64,000 nt of DNA from Tretioscincus oriximinensis (lineage: Eukaryota; Chordata; Lepidosauria; Squamata; Gymnophthalmidae), in NCBI GenBank assembly GCA_022410635.1, contig JAJVDF010000205.1:1190473-1254472 (forward strand). Reading direction: 5' to 3'. The notes under the pieces are model-generated. The model ran no database searches, was not told the origin of the DNA, and saw only the letters and a list, made by a program, of their open reading frames with translations. Within the stretch, counting starts at the first letter, position 1; each line of letters begins with the position of its first letter. Shown one piece after another: positions 1 through 12,559 of this stretch. Position numbers and translations under genes: made by a program.

Positions 1-293
1 TAGGAGAGGAGAAACACCTGGGTTTGTGACAGGAGGGCAGCTCTGTTCTCCTCTCACAAACCCAAGTGTTTTTGCTCCGCTGCTGCAGGCGAGTTGCTGG
101 CGAGAGCAGGGCGAAACCCTGCCACCAGCAAAAGAGCAGGCGCGCATGCGCGCGTGTGCACACACGGACGCTTGTGGTGAGACAGGCAGAAGAGGTTTTG
201 CCTGTCTCGCTACAAGCGTCCGTATGTGCGCACGCGCGTGTGCGCGCACCCCACCCCGTCCCGGTTTTGGGTTGCCTGAATATGGCAACCCTA
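1..293. mobile_element. hAT-type MITE, 'TAGGGTTGCCATA' family, copy 1 (partial)
   Basis: The last 293 bases of an element whose other end lies outside the window. It shares with the copies at 13665 and 50995 the TTTGTGACAGGAGG...TCACAAACCCA hairpin, the CGCTTGTGGTGAGACAGGC...GCCTGTCTC hairpin, and the end ATGGCAACCCTA. It sits directly inside the SINE whose remainder follows at 294. Confidence 0.8.
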
Positions 294-421
294 CACCTAC
301 TCCACAAGGTGTCTGTTGTGGAGAAAGCAACAAAAGCTATGTATGCCACCCTGTGGTTGGCTGCCCTGAGATCTTTGTATNTAGGGCGGGATATAAGTAC
401 AAATAAAATAAATAAATAAAT
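294..421 (+). repeat. tRNA-derived SINE (ATAAATAAA-tailed type), 3' part
   Basis: Matches the 3' half of the SINE at 27411: CACCTACTCCACAAGGTG, then GTTGTGGAGAAAGCAAC, then the AGGGCGGGATATAAGTAC end and an AAATAAATAAAT tail. The 5' half is displaced by the hAT element ending at 293 and lies outside the window. Confidence 0.8.
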
Positions 422-2762
422 ATATCTGGCTCCTTTTATGATTGTCCCAGAGACCAACAAAGCACTTACCCACTTACCCAGATTTCTTTTCTATGTGCTT
501 AGCTGGCTTCTGGGTGTCTGGAAGAGTATGATAATGAAAGGAACTGGCAGACAGAGGCAAGTGATTGCTATTATGAAAAACCTAATATCATTTTTTTTAA
601 TATATCATTGCTGATTTTCCATATCAGGCTCCCTGCAGACGAACTATTAAAATCCAGAATTTATTTTAAATCTGGAATAACCCAATTGTCGACCCGTCCA
701 CACCTTGTCGTTTTACCATAGGGAAGAGCTGATGTATTCATAGGGAACTGTATTCCTTTCAATCCTCCAGAATTCGCATGCTCAGACTCCCAATTGGTTG
801 CCTTTCTCTCCTCCCCTAGTATGGCTGAGCTCTAGTACACATGTCTTGCCTTGAATCTCAGCCACAAATGCCTTGCCTCAAATGTCAGCTGAATTGTTGC
901 CTTTTCATGCCTCTTTACTTGCACGCATACTGTACGAACTGGGGGAAAGGGAAGCCCGTACTGATACAAATTTGTAAGTACTGTTAAAAAAATCCAGGGC
1001 TTTTTAGTGAATAGATTACTGAAACTTCATGAGCACATGAGGCAGAATCATCCTGATGTAACTACTATTGCTATAGAAAAAAACATATCTGAAGGGCCCC
1101 CCAATGATGTTACAGGATCACATCTTATCCTGAAGCTATACTGGTAATGATATAATTGTATGTAGCATTTCCAATATAATCACTGCTTTTGGTATGTTTC
1201 TGCAAGTGTATAGGGATAAAGTATCATCCAAACAGTTGTTCTTTATTGACTGTGCTGATATTTAAACCCCAATCTTCCCATTGTAAGTCTCCAAATTTTA
1301 AGTAGCATGAATTTTGGAAGGAAATCCTGCTGATGTCAGCGGAACTGATTTTTGAAGTGTTTATGTTATACCATTGTCATCAAACACTCCATTCACAACA
1401 CCAGCCCTGATGGCACCAGAAAACTTCATTTAAAGTAACTTTGGGTAATAATTCTAAGTCTGATTAAATTAAAAACCTATTGTTGAAGCGGGGAGGGAAG
1501 CATAAGCACCAGCAGCTTGGGGTGCTCCTTCTTTTGGCAAGCTAAGAAGATTCTGCAGTAAATTCCAATGTTAAAATTTCCCAGGCTAAAGCAGTGATTC
1601 ATTGCCAGTTAATGGTTTTGCTTTAGGAAACTCATCATTTTCACTCATCAGAAGAAGTTGAATTGGCATGCTCCAATTCTTAAGTTACAATAGGTNTTTG
1701 GGGGGTAGGGGTGCAGGAAGATCTTTCTCAACCCCTCTAAATGCTGGAGTTTTTTATTTGTTCCTATATACATCCTGGAATCAAGGCCCGTTATTCTCAT
1801 TATATGCACATGGAGACTTTGTGTGTTTGTAAATTACCCAGGAAAGATAGTTTTTACTGGGAATCACTGGATAATGTAATTGGAACGGTCCTGGTGAATC
1901 ATCTAGTCCAACTTTCTTCTTCTTTTAGACAGGATGTCCTTTAAGTAAATCACCTCCGATGTCCACTCCTTCCTTGCAAAATCCCCAGGGAACAAGAATG
2001 CGCAACTTGGTTGAGCTGTTGGTTTCATTACATGCTCATCTGTTTTTATAATTAGGAGCATTTTCTTTCCAGATCATTTGCCCAGTATACTCTATCTACC
2101 TTTTATTTCTTTAAGCCATTTTTTTTCTTGTGGATTTTTTGGATGGATTATATTTCAGCCTCAGACAAGGTTAAAGAACAGGTATTGATTTTGCACATTT
2201 TGTCTTTGAAATTTATTGGTACCATAATGTACTTACTGCCTAATTTACTGTTTGTGGTAATAAAAAGAATCACTAATACACTGACTATATGTATGCAGTG
2301 GTATCTGGATCTTGTTTGTCTGATATAGCTCTGAATGTTATAAATTGTAAGCATGCATTTTAAACTACTAATAAAAAACTTTAGGGCATCGTTTATTTAG
2401 TACCACTTTTTTATATTACACTGTTTCACAGAGACAGTATTTTATCTGGCTTTTAAATTTTATTATTGCTGTATTCTTGTTTACATTTTTGTACATCAGA
2501 TGGTCTGAACATGATTTTCATGTAAAACAGTAAACCCAAAATCATAAAATGAAACCTTTCCTGCAATGGGTTGAATAAAGAAGAGGTGTGCTCACTGTTA
2601 GCATCCCGTGATCACACTGGTTGCAGTGTAGCCTTGTCTAACTAGTCAAAATGGCTGCCTAGACTGAGATATCAGTAGACTTATTTGTATAAGCTATCGG
2701 TGGTCCAGGAACCACCTAGAATCATGCTCTGCATTAATTGCCTATGAACCTGTTAAGAAATA

Positions 2763-3022
2763 CAGTGATACCTCGGTTCTCGAACATAATTCGTCCCAGG
2801 AGGACGGTCGAGAACCAAATTGTTCGAGAACCGAAGCAAGGCGCGCCGGGCCAAAAAAACGAACACTGATGACGCAAGCAAGGCGCGCTGGGCCGAAAGA
2901 ACGCCGAGGGAAGTTCGAGTTCCAAATATTTGGTCGGATTCCAGGACAAAAGTTTCTGGAATCTCCTGGTCGAATACCGATTTGGTCAGAAGTCAAGGCG
3001 TTCGAGAACCGAGGTATCACTG
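2763..3022. mobile_element. Tigger/mariner-like MITE with TA target duplication
   Basis: 260 bp with perfect 23-bp terminal inverted repeats beginning CAGTGATACCTCGGTTC. The element is flanked on both sides by TA (2761-2762 and 3023-3024), the mark of Tc1/mariner-class insertion. The interior carries further copies of the TTCGAGAACC motif and two GGCGCGC(C/T)GGGCC segments. It has no transposase, so it is non-autonomous. The assignment to Tigger is from memory of similar ends; the superfamily rests on the TA duplication. Confidence 0.82.
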
Positions 3023-3568
3023 TAGCCCGGTAAGTCTGGGATCCAGAAAATCAAGCAAGGGTGGTGGTGGTCTTATAGGATCTCAAATNCTAATAAGAAA
3101 AAGGCAGGCAGCATGAGCTTTCATAGACAAGTCTACTTCTGCAAATGCTGGCCAACCCTATAGTGCAAGACAACCTGCTTTGCTGACATTGGCAAGCTCT
3201 TTAGTCTGAAGAACAACAAGAACCTGTATCAGCCTGCATCACACAAAGCTTGACATCCCTCACACATCATTACTGGTAAACCAGGCAAGTACCAGGTGGG
3301 TGATTTCAAACAGCTGTTCTTCCTTAGTATTAAGATGAAGGCTACATCTACATATAGATTTTTATGCTATAATTGCCTGATATAATTGTAGGGATCCAGA
3401 AGTGTTAGCACTAGAAAGGGATGTTACTACACATTACTTTTATGCAGCTTCCAAGGCATGATGCCCTGACTTTCTGCTATGACATCATCATCTGCACTTT
3501 GCCTTTGAAATCTGCCTATACCTACTGAAAACTTTAGCTTGGCCCTTCAATGAGAGCAAAGGATATAT

Positions 3569-3695
3569 AAAGATTCCATTGAGATGCAGTATTCTTGGTC
3601 TTAAAAGAAAGCACCAAGCTGAGTTCACATGCAGTTTTCTTTTTCTTCAGTGNTATCTTTTAAGACCAAGAACATTGCATCTCAATGGAATCTTT
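3569..3695. repeat. Long perfect-like hairpin, TA-flanked
   Basis: Two 39-base arms (3569-3607 and 3657-3695) pair with only a three-base mismatch block, around a 49-base loop. The arms begin AAAGATTCCATTGAGATGCA. TA dinucleotides sit just outside AAGATTCC and its complement, so this may be a very short mariner-type MITE. A transcribed stem-loop is an alternative. Confidence 0.7.
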
Positions 3696-5373
3696 ACACT
3701 TAGCAAGAGATAAGGGAGGTTACTTTACATTAAGAAAAAACACACTACTATTTTCACCTGTGCTTAAAATCATAATAAAAAAGTACACTAACAATATAAT
3801 TATAAGGAATCCATCTTTTCTACCAGAATGACCAAATGGAATATGTCTACATCTATTTTAGTCTATGAATCCCAATTAAATCTATCCATATTTTGTACTA
3901 AAAGAACACTGTTTTTCAGCTTGATCAAATTGAGCAAATGAAATTCTTAGGGGAATTATTCTTGATGACATAATTTGGTTGTTGCTGCATGATATAGGAC
4001 GAAACAAGTAGCTTACAGATCAGTAAATTTCATACATTTTGAGTTTCAAAGTTACGCCATATTTATTTCGCCTTTTTTCTTACAAGAGCTTGAAATATCT
4101 ATGTTCTTGGCGTCCTTTGTTTCATAGGGCGCATACTGACAGTATACACAGCTCTAACCAGCTACTTAGCAATTGTGGAAAATAGCTGTATGTAGTCTAG
4201 GTATGTGGTCTCCATAAATCAGAAACTAATAAAACCCTTCTCCCTTATTAGCATGTTCTTTTAGTTTGCTGTTACGATATCAGTTCTTATCAGTATTACA
4301 AACATAAATTACTTAGGAAGTGGTTGCCTGGCCTTGGTCTATTTGCTTGATTGGGAAATAGTCCAAGCATTTAGACAAAAGCAGAGCATTTGCACTGCTA
4401 ATTGTTTCACCCCAATCATTCCAAAAACATTTCTAAACCCAACTTGCATGTTTTTTCATTAGAGAGCACACTTTTGTAGATTTTTCTTCTTTCTTTTATA
4501 GGTAAAGTTTTTCTGAGTCCTAAGGTAGTGTTGTGTGCTTAAAGCTGGTAATAATAGTTATTTATGATATTTATATTCTGTGTATTCCCAAAGCCCTGAC
4601 AATAGGATATTTCTTAGATTCTCATTTTCTTATTATTTGTGTAATGCATTTTTATTGTATTTAGTAAACTGCACTTTTAAAAGTACCTGTAAGACAGCAA
4701 GCTGTGTTTCTGAATAGCAGTAGAAATGCAAATAAGGTGGTGAAATGTCAAGATAATCTAATGAGGGTCATTAAAGCTTTATGTGTGATGGGAATGTTAT
4801 GTTATGCTGAGATGAGAGGTTGGCATTTTAACTATGTATTTAAATTTAAGGATGTTCTATTGATTCNATTGGCATTTCCCCCCCTTGAAAAGCTGTGACA
4901 TAGCAATAAATAAATAAACAAATTTAAGTAGCAATCCTACAAAGGATCAGTTTGATTTTATGCAGTATTTATTACAGAAGAGATGGATACTGCTTTCTCT
5001 AGTATCCATGGATTTCTCTGCAGCTGCTGGATGTGGATTAAGGGCTGAAAATGTTCTATAGGTAAAAGTGCTATTAATCAAAGATCAAATATTGCTGTAT
5101 GTCGTGCTTAAGTCTGGGCAGATGAAATTAATGGATTCCTCGCCAGCCAACTGCTGTTATATTTTTGGAACAACATGCCGGTTTCTACCTGCTCTGTGCT
5201 GCTATTCTTTATATGGTAATGCATTTGACACAGTTGCCAAAATTGTGAGCTTTCCCAGATATGTGCATGTTTCTTCCATAGATTCTGTAACATAACAGTG
5301 TTGCAATATGAATTTCTTCTCACAACCCCTGCTCTCCACTAGAAAGCTCACTTTAATGTTCTTTATTGTACAT

Positions 5374-6005
5374 GTGGCTGCATATTGTGTTCAGTTTTGG
5401 GCACCCCAATTTAAAATGGAATTAAGAAACTACAGCAAGGTACAAGGATAGCAAGGATCTAAAGGGAAGACTGAGAGGAGACNTGATAGCTATCTACAAA
5501 TATCTTAAAGGCTGTCACAGAGCAGAGGAGTCAACTTTGTTTGGGATGAAATTGCAAGGAAATAGGTTTAGGCTGCATCCACAAATAGGAGTGATGTCTG
5601 CATAGGAGTGCATTCCTGGTGGCTCTTGCAGATGTAATGGTGGGTTGCTCTTAGNCACTCATGGGCCAGAACTTCTTTCTTCCCACCCACCTATGGTTGT
5701 TGGTACGCTATGCATGCAGATGAACATCCATTTGCAATGTCAAGTAAGCCCGCTTTTAATCCCTTCACGTGGATGCAGTGTTAGATTAAGTATCAGAAAA
5801 AAATCTGACAATATGAGCGATAAAGCTGTGGAACAAGTTGCCACAGGAGCTGGTGAATTCTCCTTCACTAGAAATCTTCAAACAGAGGCTGGACTGTCAT
5901 CTGTCTGGAATGGTTTAATAAATCCTACATTGAGTACCTGGGGGTGGGGATGGGGTGTGTGTGACCCCGATAACCCTGGCAGTTCATTCCAACTCATACT
6001 TACTA
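5374..6005 (+). mobile_element. CR1 LINE 3' fragment, interrupted
   Basis: Matches the 3' region of CR1 also seen at 27355: GACTGAGAGGAGAC, CTACAAATATCTTAAAGGCTG, CAGAGCAGAGG, then TATCAGAAAAAA, TGGAACAAGTTGCCAC, and CTTCAAACAGAGGCTGGAC. It is diverged and split by the Harbinger-like MITE at 5571-5780. The open frames across it are not genes. Confidence 0.82.
5571..5780. mobile_element. PIF/Harbinger-like MITE with TTA duplication
   Basis: 210 bp with inverted ends GGCTGCATCCAC and GTGGATGCAGTG. It is inserted in CR1, where uninterrupted copies read AGGTTTAGATTAGATATCAG. Here TTA is present on both sides (5568-5570 and 5781-5783), the 3-bp duplication typical of PIF/Harbinger elements. Internal sequence GGAGTGATGTCTGCATAGGAG links it to the inverted copy at 19290. 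Confidence 0.75.
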
Positions 6006-6916
6006 AACCTACAGTGCACCCCTCTTGGGTAATGCTGTATGCATTCTCTGTCACTTNTGAGCCCAGCCACACATGTTTTCTTAATTCATTTTGTACATTG
6101 CTTCATCATATGCTACAAGAACAATCCAAAGTACATCTGAACAAAAATCTCCCAGCGCCCACAGAGCAGAAATATGCACCAAGTCAAACTCTTCTGCTAA
6201 GTCAAACTAGAAAGAGTTGCCAAGTTTTTCCCCCCATTTCCTGCTTTTCATCAGGATTAAAATACACACAGATGCAAATATAAGCCGGGTGTCTGGTTTG
6301 CATCCAGCTAGTCAAACAGACTCAGCATGGCCTCTGGCTGTTACCCTCAAAAAACAATTGGAGCACAATTTTATATGAATACTTTAATTAATCAGCTACT
6401 GTACGAAGGTCCTAGTTTTTCAGTATAGCAATGGTTTCAGGAGACATTTTCATCTCTATAATGTTAAGCAACACAGCATGCCAAACAATTTATGAACCTC
6501 AGTCATCTCAATCACTCCACTACCAGCTTTAGTCAATTCAGTGTAGACTATTCAAGGAACTGGTGGCTACAGGGCCNGAGGCAAAGCATGTGAAAAATGG
6601 GCATTCTCATGGAGTTCGGTGCTATTTCAGTAACTGTCACAGAATTATTAAATTGCAAGGATCTTGGCAGAAAATGTCAAGGAGCAACAGAAAAAAAAAT
6701 AAAGCTTAAGGAAGTCATAAAGCAAACTCCACTAGCAGGAGGCAAAGTGGAAAAGAAAACAACAGCAATTTTTTCAGTGGAAAGCTAAAGTGGTTTGGAC
6801 GAAAGTGAGTTTAATTTACTGCGCACAGTAAATGCCACACACATTATTATAATTAGTTAGTAACTGAAGGGACCATATCTTGGTCCTTTCTTGCATTCCA
6901 TTAATTCAGCAGAACT

Positions 6917-7335
6917 TACTGCACATACGCGACTATAAGTCTAGTTTTTCAACACACTTTTAATGCTGAAAAATCCTCCCTCGACTTATACTTGGGTGCA
7001 GTGTGGGTATTCTCCAATCTTTCTCACTCCCTTCAGCCTCCTCAGTCCTTTCCTTTTCTCCCAGCTACAGTGGGACTACACTTCCCAGCATGCTCCAGTG
7101 TCTTCCCTCCTCAAGTCTGCGCAGTTGTATGTGGGCAGCTGCTGCCGCCTTTGCTTCCTCCTTCTGGACCAATGCCTGAGNTGGATTTCAGGAGCGCTCC
7201 CAGTGCNCAGGTGCCGGAGGAGAGTGTGGCAGCGGCAGCGGAAGCAGAGGCCATCATCACATATTTTTCCTCCCCTCCTATCCCTCTTTCTCCTCTCTTC
7301 CTGGTTCCAGCCTCTTCAGCTGCGTCTAGGAGAGG
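6917..7335. mobile_element. Fragment of 'CGAGTATAAGCCGA' DNA transposon
   Basis: TACTG...CGACTATAAGTCTAG, AATGCTGAAAAA and CTCGACTTATACTTGGGTGCAGTG match, in opposite orientation, the element at 29656-30207. It also shares the internal CCAGCATGCTCCAG segment. The far end is missing or lost against the adjacent hAT end. Confidence 0.7.
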
Positions 7336-7339
7336 AATA

Positions 7340-7469
7340 TGGGATTAAGATAAAATATATGCAGTGTTATAGGAATTTGTTCAGTTATTTTAAAGGTATA
7401 TAGTCTGGCCCTCCAACAGTCTGAGGGACAGTGAACTGGCCCCCTGTTTAAAAAGTTTGAGGACCCCTG
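7340..7469. mobile_element. hAT end resembling OC1/OposCharlie elements
   Basis: The sequence runs out in GTTTGAGGACCCCTG, preceded by AACTGGCCCCCTGTTTAAAA and CAGTCTGAGGGACAG. This matches, from memory, the terminus of the OC1-type hAT family that has a patchy, horizontally acquired distribution among vertebrates. Only this end is present and the opposite terminus is not visible, so no target duplication can be shown. Confidence 0.7.
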
Positions 7470-7484
7470 GCTTAGAGCATCTAC

Positions 7485-7600
7485 ATGCCATTCCAGGCTA
7501 GCACAGGCCACAGCAGGGCTTGTGGTAACTCAGCAATCATGTAAGCAGCAGGGACCATAGGTCCTTTTCAGGAACAAAATAAGGCCCAATCCCAACTAGT
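7485..7600. repeat. Unclassified interspersed repeat E, copy 1
   Basis: Contains CATGCCATTCCAGGCTAGC and CAGGAACAAAATAAGGCCC, shared in diverged form with 42870-43000 and 54760-54900. Class unknown. Confidence 0.45.
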
Positions 7601-8164
7601 TGTGCTAATGACAGTAAAGATGGAAGTTATTCNTCAAGAATATGCTGTGGCAGATTGTAGGCCAAGGCTGGTCATGCTGTGATCCCCTAAATGCTGCCCT
7701 GTAATTCCTTTCGTTCATTTCCCCTGATGACAGTTTGCAGGGTCTTCATGGGAAATGTAGTTCAGCTACACCTAGAGGACTACAATCTTTCAGTTGTGGA
7801 AATAAAGCAATTCAATGCATTTTACACATTTAAAATAAAATTATTGCTCTTGACTGGGGTGACTTCTGAATACAAGTGTATTAATATGTGTAAAATATTA
7901 GACTTAAGCGCAAAATTTGTAACAAAGTTGCATAATTTCTACAAACTCTTTATTTCCATATTATGAAATTCTTGTTCTTTACGGTGCTGCAAAATATTAA
8001 ACCCTGTATTTAGATGTTTGCATTTCCATGATTTACTGGTAATAAACGTGGACTATTGAGACTGTTTTTTCAACGCATTGAAGTATTTTCCTGCTTCTCC
8101 TACGGTTGTAGTTCCATTGTTTAAAAAAAGTTTGGCACATTTTTTATTTTGGTGTGAGTATTAA

Positions 8165-8413
8165 TTTTTTATTTATTTATTAGTACTTATATCCCACCCT
8201 ATACCCGAAGGTCTCAGGGTGGCCAACCATAGGGCGGTGCACCTATCTTTTTGCTGCTTTCTCCACAATAGACAACCTGTGAAGTAGGTGGGACTGAGAG
8301 ACTTCAAAGAACTGTGACTGGCCCAGCTAGCTTTCAAGGAGGAGTGGGGAATCAAACCAGGAGACTACCAGATGCGAGTCCAACATTCTAACCACTACAC
8401 CAAACTGACTCTA
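8165..8413 (-). repeat. tRNA-derived SINE (ATAAATAAA-tailed type)
   Basis: Full-length copy on the minus strand: tail TTATTTATTTATTAG, body TATATCCCACCCTATACC, and the head ending in ACACCAAACTGACTC, the complement of the GAGTCAGTTTGGTGT promoter region. The tRNA-like B-box region reads GATTTGATTCCC on the minus strand. Confidence 0.88.
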
Positions 8414-8639
8414 AATTTTATTTATTTTATTTATTATTTAAAATGATTTATATCCTGGCTTTCACCATTGGTTCCAGGGCAGGTTACAAAAGATAAAGAA
8501 AATTAAAAAAAAAAGATAAACAACATATTAAGAAAACATTTTAAAAGATGCATGACAGGAGAGAATGCAGAGGGAGCTTTGCTATTTAAGAAGAGCTATA
8601 TTTTTACCAAATGCTGAAAACTATACAATGAAGACACCC

Positions 8640-8800
8640 GGTGAGCCTCTAGAGTATACTTAAGACAAATGATATCATGCTAGTTCAGATTATGGCTCAC
8701 CANGCCCAGGACCTACTGCAGTCAGCATTGGCATGTGAATTATAAACCCTTATTCTGGGATACTGTTTGGAATAAGGCATAGTGCAATCTGTGTCATCAC
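8640..8800. repeat. Unclassified interspersed repeat F, copy 1
   Basis: TTATTCTGGGATACTGTTTG and GAATAAGGC recur at 16255-16365, 17850-17930 and 55320-55620. Probably an old non-autonomous DNA element; no ends identified. Confidence 0.45.
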
Positions 8801-10341
8801 TTGGCTGCAAGTTCAAATTGTTTAATTTATNGTTCAGTTCATTAAACAATGTACTAAGCCATATTGATATGCATCACTGGCACCCTCTTTGTGGATTCTT
8901 ATCTCTGATGCTGGAATTGGAGGTACTGAATTATATAAATCCCTCCCAGAATTTAAATCTAGGCTTATGCTACTCTGTTCCTTTAATTTTAAAACTAGCA
9001 GTGCAGGGACTAAATGATTTTCCAGCTGTTCTAAAGATTTCTAGTAGAAATTAAATTCACAGGACTTCTGCCTTCCTTAAGACGTGAAGCTTTTCTCTGT
9101 CGTGAATCAGTTTGCTTTTCCTTTTGAAGCCACATCTCTTCCGATTTGTTTGCCTTCTTAGACTGTGTCATCTTTTGTCTGTCTTTTCATGGAAGCTGTG
9201 CTGAATAGCCATATCTGTCAGTTAAGTGGGCTTTGGAAAGTGAAAGGAGGGAGCGGAGAATGTGTGGCAGATGGAGTCAGCCCACTGCTATGGGCAAGTG
9301 AGTGCTGAAAGGAACCTCTTATTATCATAGCCAAAGGTGATTTTTTTTTGCTTTTCCTGCTTAAAATCCTGCAACAGAAATTGCTGGGGATCAAATTCAT
9401 CGCCACTTACGTGCAAAGTATATATACTGTCTCTGAAACACATCTTTGTCCTCCATATAAGATTGCAGTGCAGTAGGAGTGTGGCTTTCATTTGCTTCTA
9501 CTGCATTAACGCAACCATATTTATGATGCGCTGTCATTGTAATGGAATTTGCCATGCTAAGCTTGCTGTTTACATTGACATTAGGCATACTGTATGTGTC
9601 AGTTCCTCAGCTTGCTGATTCTGACATGCTGATGATCTGGGGCTGCTTTCTTTATTTATGGATGCTGTCAAGGNAGAAGGAAATGAAGAGGTACATCCTA
9701 GATCATCTATCAAATACATTTGACCCCTAAATCCCCTGAGGCTGACTCAGCATGGGTGGTCTAGTAGTAATTTTTTTAGCCCTGAAATTGGACCAAAAAA
9801 AAAATCCCNTTAGAAAAGAGCTTTGAGGTGATCTAGCATTTTGACAAGGACAAGCGAATGTTTGTATTTAGACATTGCTCTTCACTTATTCCATTTAGGA
9901 TTATTAAAGATTAGCAGAGATGGGGAGAGAAATATTCCAAGCAAATTGATATTTACTTCCCATGCATCTATTAAGCTTATCTCTATATTAATAAACCATG
10001 TCGTAGAGATTGGCTTTTTATAGAGGCTGTAAATTCACTCTCCTGTGAGACACCTGTAAAGCTGTTTCCCTGCAAGGAACCATAAGTGGCTCATGCTCAT
10101 GTGCACCCCAGGCCCACAGCACCCGGCTGCATAATACCACCCGTTCCAGACTGCAACATGTCTGCACCACATGGCCCAAGCTGCTGCAGGCCAGTGCTGC
10201 CCACTAGGAATGTCCATAAAGATAACCCAGGCCTACATTTGCAGACTTCTTCAACTAGTAGTTAATAAAATCCTTATCTAGATGGAATCTAATCTGAGTT
10301 TTGTTGAACTTTTTGCTGCAATATCCTAATAAAGAAGCTAA

Positions 10342-10644
<303 letters not shown>

Positions 10645-11573
10645 NCCAGCCATGAATACACTAAGCAAGTTAATGGTCGTCCTTTCTGCACATATGGTTC
10701 CTTGTAGATTTTTTACATTTGAGATTGTGAGCTTAATTTGCCAAGAACATTGAAAACAGATATTTTGGCTAATTGCTACAAAACTACTTTTTAAATAATC
10801 TGGAATACCCAGAAACCTTCCTTCTCATTGTCACAGTTCATGTCTAAATCTAAAACATTTTGTTTGGTCTTGATTTGGAAACCTTTGCAAGGTTCCTGAC
10901 AGTTTTTGGCATTCCCTTCCATACAGACTTTATAGATTATCTGATTCTTCTTTTCATTTTATCCTGCTTCATGTCATATTGTCCTGTTAAAAAAACCCAA
11001 GCGCCTTACATTATACTTATTCTTAGCTTTATTATGTAAATTGAAAGGCAAACATTTTTTTCATTGCTTTTACATTTTCACTAAGAGGGGCGTATTTTAT
11101 GCCCATCCTTCAAGCTGCTTCCAAACTCCTGAGGTAAGGCCTCAGTTTGAAGATCAATGCATTAAAGCTCTTTCAAGAGAAAATTGAAAGAAGCTTCTTG
11201 TACTTTAGTAATTCCAGGACTTAGGACTTTGGCACAGTCTATGAACTGAAGGCGTGAGAACAGCAAATGAAACTGCATTATCAGCTGCTTAGCAACATAT
11301 ATTCTGTCTGTAGGTGCTTAGCAACAGGCGATCTTTCATTCCTAGTATGCAGGGACTGGATTCTTATGGATTTGGTGCGAGGAATCAATACCCAGTCCAT
11401 CATTTCTAAATTTCTTTCTTGAAGACAAAGCTGTGTCATTCAGGAACCAGATGCCCCAGAAAAACTAAACTTGTAGAGCTTTTAAGAGGTCATGTACAAC
11501 AAGGTCACTGTGACATTAGATTTCCATTTTGCTGCAACATCATTATTGTTGCAGAAGAACATAAGTACATAAG

Positions 11574-11740
11574 AAGAGTACTCCTGAAATACCATTTGCA
11601 GGGAGTCATGAACAGGTGCATATTTTGCTTTCCTCTGTTCAGACTGCCCAGGTGCATCTGGTGGGCCTCTGTGTGGGACAGAATGCTGGGCTAGATGGGC
11701 TGTGGCCCGATCCAGTATGTCTCTTCTTATGTTCTTATCA
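11574..11740 (+). mobile_element. CR1/L3-type LINE 3' end
   Basis: ACCATTTGCAGGGAGTCATG, GGTGGGCCTCTGTGTG, GATGGGCTGTGGCCCGATCC and the terminal CTTCTTATGTTCTTAT match the repeated LINE 3' end at 18779 and 20475. 5'-truncated and non-coding. Confidence 0.85.
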
Positions 11741-12559
11741 CAAGATGCTTGGAAAATACAAGTGAACAGGCAATTGTTTCAAGAAGAAATGTCTGATAAT
11801 AGCTCTGTTTGGGGATGCAGTAAAGTAATGTAGAAATAGTCCTAGGCATGAGCAATAACCAGTTTTAATCCTTGTTCAATTCTAGTTTCAGAAATAGACA
11901 AAGAGAGGAATTTTACAGTTTAAAAAGAAACAGAGGTTAGGTAAAGTTTCAGTTTTCTTCTGGAGAAAGTTGCATAGATAGAACTAGACATACAGCTGCT
12001 GCTGGTTGCATCAGTGGAACTGNGTTGATTTATACCCGTTGAACATCTGGTTTATAATTTGTAACCAGGTGCATTACTGGTTTCACTGTTGTTCTGCTTT
12101 TAATTTATTAAGAATTGTGAAGAATTTATCATAAGCTGCAACGAGATAATGGAAGCTAGTCCAGATTTTTTTGCAATTTTTCTATAAAGGTGAGAAAATG
12201 CAATAAAAAAATTCAGTGGCTCTCATATGATACCTATATTGGCTTGTCAAGACTATTTGGACTGTAGTCCTGTTCCAGATATTTCTAAATTGCCAACATT
12301 CCACTGCCAGCATTCCGTACCAGACCTGCTAAACCTGGCATAGAACAGTAAGGATTGGATGCTGGCAGTTTTCATCAGAATCACTAGTTGATTCTGATGA
12401 AACACATGTAGAACAGTGTTCTGTAGGAGATTCATGAACCAGAAGCAGCTAGCTGGAAATTCTGTCGAAGGACATACTAAAAATGTGTGTACATACCAAA
12501 AATTCAAGTTGGTATATTCTGTAGGGTAATAAAAAGAAAGAAAGAAAACAGCTCAGTTG

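Noticed and set aside
26..419. Open frames of 117-126 codons at the window start
   Set aside because: They cover the hAT MITE and SINE; similar frames recur in the MITE copies at 13665 and 50995 and show no protein family.
5645..6283. 212-codon open frame, the longest in the window
   Set aside because: It runs through a Harbinger-like MITE, a CR1 fragment and flanking intron, and contains ambiguous bases; no domain recognised.
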